From Diospyros lotus (lineage: Eukaryota; Streptophyta; Magnoliopsida; Ericales; Ebenaceae), in NCBI RefSeq assembly GCF_014633365.1, contig NC_068346.1:18001030-18065029 (forward strand): DNA of 64,000 nt, written 5' to 3'. A program made the position numbers and the translations under genes. Position 1 is the first letter of the stretch; each line of letters opens with the position of its first letter. The notes beneath the pieces are model-generated. The model was not told the origin of the DNA and searched no databases. It saw only the letters and a program-made list of their open reading frames with translations. Shown here in pieces: positions 63,330 to 64,000 of the stretch.

Positions 63330-64000
63330 TTCACAATGGGCTCTATATCTTGGAAGGGAAGAGTCATTATCCTGCAAGGAGACAACATAGTATGCCCTAC
63401 TCCTCCCTAATCTTTCTGCTATTTGGGTACATCACTTTAGATTAGGTCACCCTCCATTTGTCTTGTTAAAACAAATGTTTCAAGATTTATTCAATTCTCT
63501 AGATCCTAGTAGTTTTAAGTGTGATGAATGTATTATTGCTAAACATCACCGAGTCTCTTATCCTATTATCAATAAATTTTCCTCTAAACCATTTAATTTG
63601 ATTCACTCTGATGTTTGGGGGCCATCCAAAATACCAAATTGCTCTGGGGTAAAATGGTTCATAACTTTTATTGATGACTGTACTCGTATGTGTTGGGTGT
63701 TCCTTCTAAAAGATAAGGCTGCCATTGGGTCTGTGTTGCCCTCATTTTGTAAAATGATTCACACCCAATTTGACACCTCTATCAAAAGGTTTAAGACCAA
63801 CAATGCAAGAGATTATTTCAACAATCACTTACATAATTACTTTCAAAAGGAGGGCATTATCTATGAATCATCTTACATTGATATACCTCAATAGAATAGG
63901 GTGGCTGGAAGGGAGATAAGACACCTCCTCAATGTCACCCGAACTATCCTACATCATCATCATGTGCCAAAATATTTTTGGGGTGAATCGGTGTTAACAA
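63330..64000 (+). pseudogene. Copia GAG-pre-integrase and integrase core, altered catalytic residues
   Basis: After a pre-integrase stretch, an open frame (63463-63894) has the C-x2-C half of the zinc site (K-C-D-E-C), then I-H-S-D-V-W-G-P-S with the first catalytic Asp kept (near 63603). The second motif reads K-T-N-N-A-R-D-Y-F, so the usual Asp is Asn. The third, after a stop at 63892, reads V-A-G-R-E-I-R-H-L-L where Glu normally precedes Arg, so the Glu is Gly. Two of three catalytic residues are therefore lost. The window ends inside the core. Confidence 0.85.

Larger units (their letters stand above)
61513..64000 (+). mobile_element. Ty1/copia LTR retrotransposon, 5' part, in CRT3 intron 3
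   Basis: The 5' LTR (61513-61805) starts TGTTGAGG and ends tctaca. The base string catag (61508-61512) would be the left target duplication; the right copy is outside. A Met-type primer-binding site follows directly, then gag, zinc knuckle, protease and integrase sequence in the order typical of copia (integrase before RT). The element is same-sense as CRT3 and runs past the window end. Many stops and frame shifts make it non-autonomous. Confidence 0.88.

Overview
The window looks like nuclear DNA from a repeat-rich flowering plant, probably a eudicot. It is AT-rich, has GT-AG introns, and has host genes widely separated by nested transposons. The species cannot be named from the sequence. 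Only two host genes are supported, both partial. The first is the last coding exon of a DUF936-family gene (3007-3871, +). The second is the first three exons of a calreticulin-3 (CRT3-type) gene (57455-60129, +), whose remaining exons lie beyond the right edge. No rRNA, tRNA gene or CRISPR array was recognised.

Almost everything else is transposon-derived and the insertions can be ordered by nesting. Six long solo LTR-like elements share near-identical inverted ends (TGTAAYACCC / GGGTRTTACA type) and 5-bp target duplications: 305-2234 (-), 6529-8884 (+), 18480-21040 (-), 24410-26148 (+), 29339-32378 (+) and 50246-53047 (+). Three further solo LTRs of TGTTAG...CA/TA type lie at 5891-10415, 41718-43154 and 49859-54908. 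A hAT DNA transposon (22134-32501) has TAGGG termini, an 8-bp target duplication and a decayed BED-finger transposase; two of the solo LTRs sit inside it. A decayed but structurally complete Ty3/gypsy element of Tat type (36549-47544) has two LTRs, primer-binding site, gag, protease, RT, two RNase H regions, integrase and an antisense ORF; a solo LTR splits its integrase. A second, more rearranged Tat-like derivative occupies about 48262-56390.

Region by region: 1-3006 is upstream or intron sequence of the DUF936 gene holding a solo LTR; 3007-5090 is the DUF936 last exon and downstream DNA; 5095-10560 is a SIRE-like LTR remnant with a copia-type solo LTR in it, itself invaded; 10570-13950 holds two diverged copies of a plant-transposon ORF; 14000-21560 is AT-rich DNA with MITE-like and microsatellite-bearing repeats, one invaded by a solo LTR, ending in a 127-bp tandem repeat; 21560-32510 is the hAT inside another LTR remnant; 32510-36500 contains a BED-finger pseudogene, a SIRE-like LTR and a MITE; 36549-56390 is the Tat cluster; 56400-64000 is CRT3, whose intron 3 carries a Ty1/copia element running off the window.

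The retroelements carry many in-frame stops and altered catalytic residues, so none here looks autonomous. The signals most worth a second look are regulatory: clusters of near-palindromic GTCGAC motifs in three separate LTR remnants, tandem CACATG/CATGTG-bearing repeats just upstream of LTR TATA boxes, and a tandem array resembling RNA polymerase III B boxes inside one LTR.
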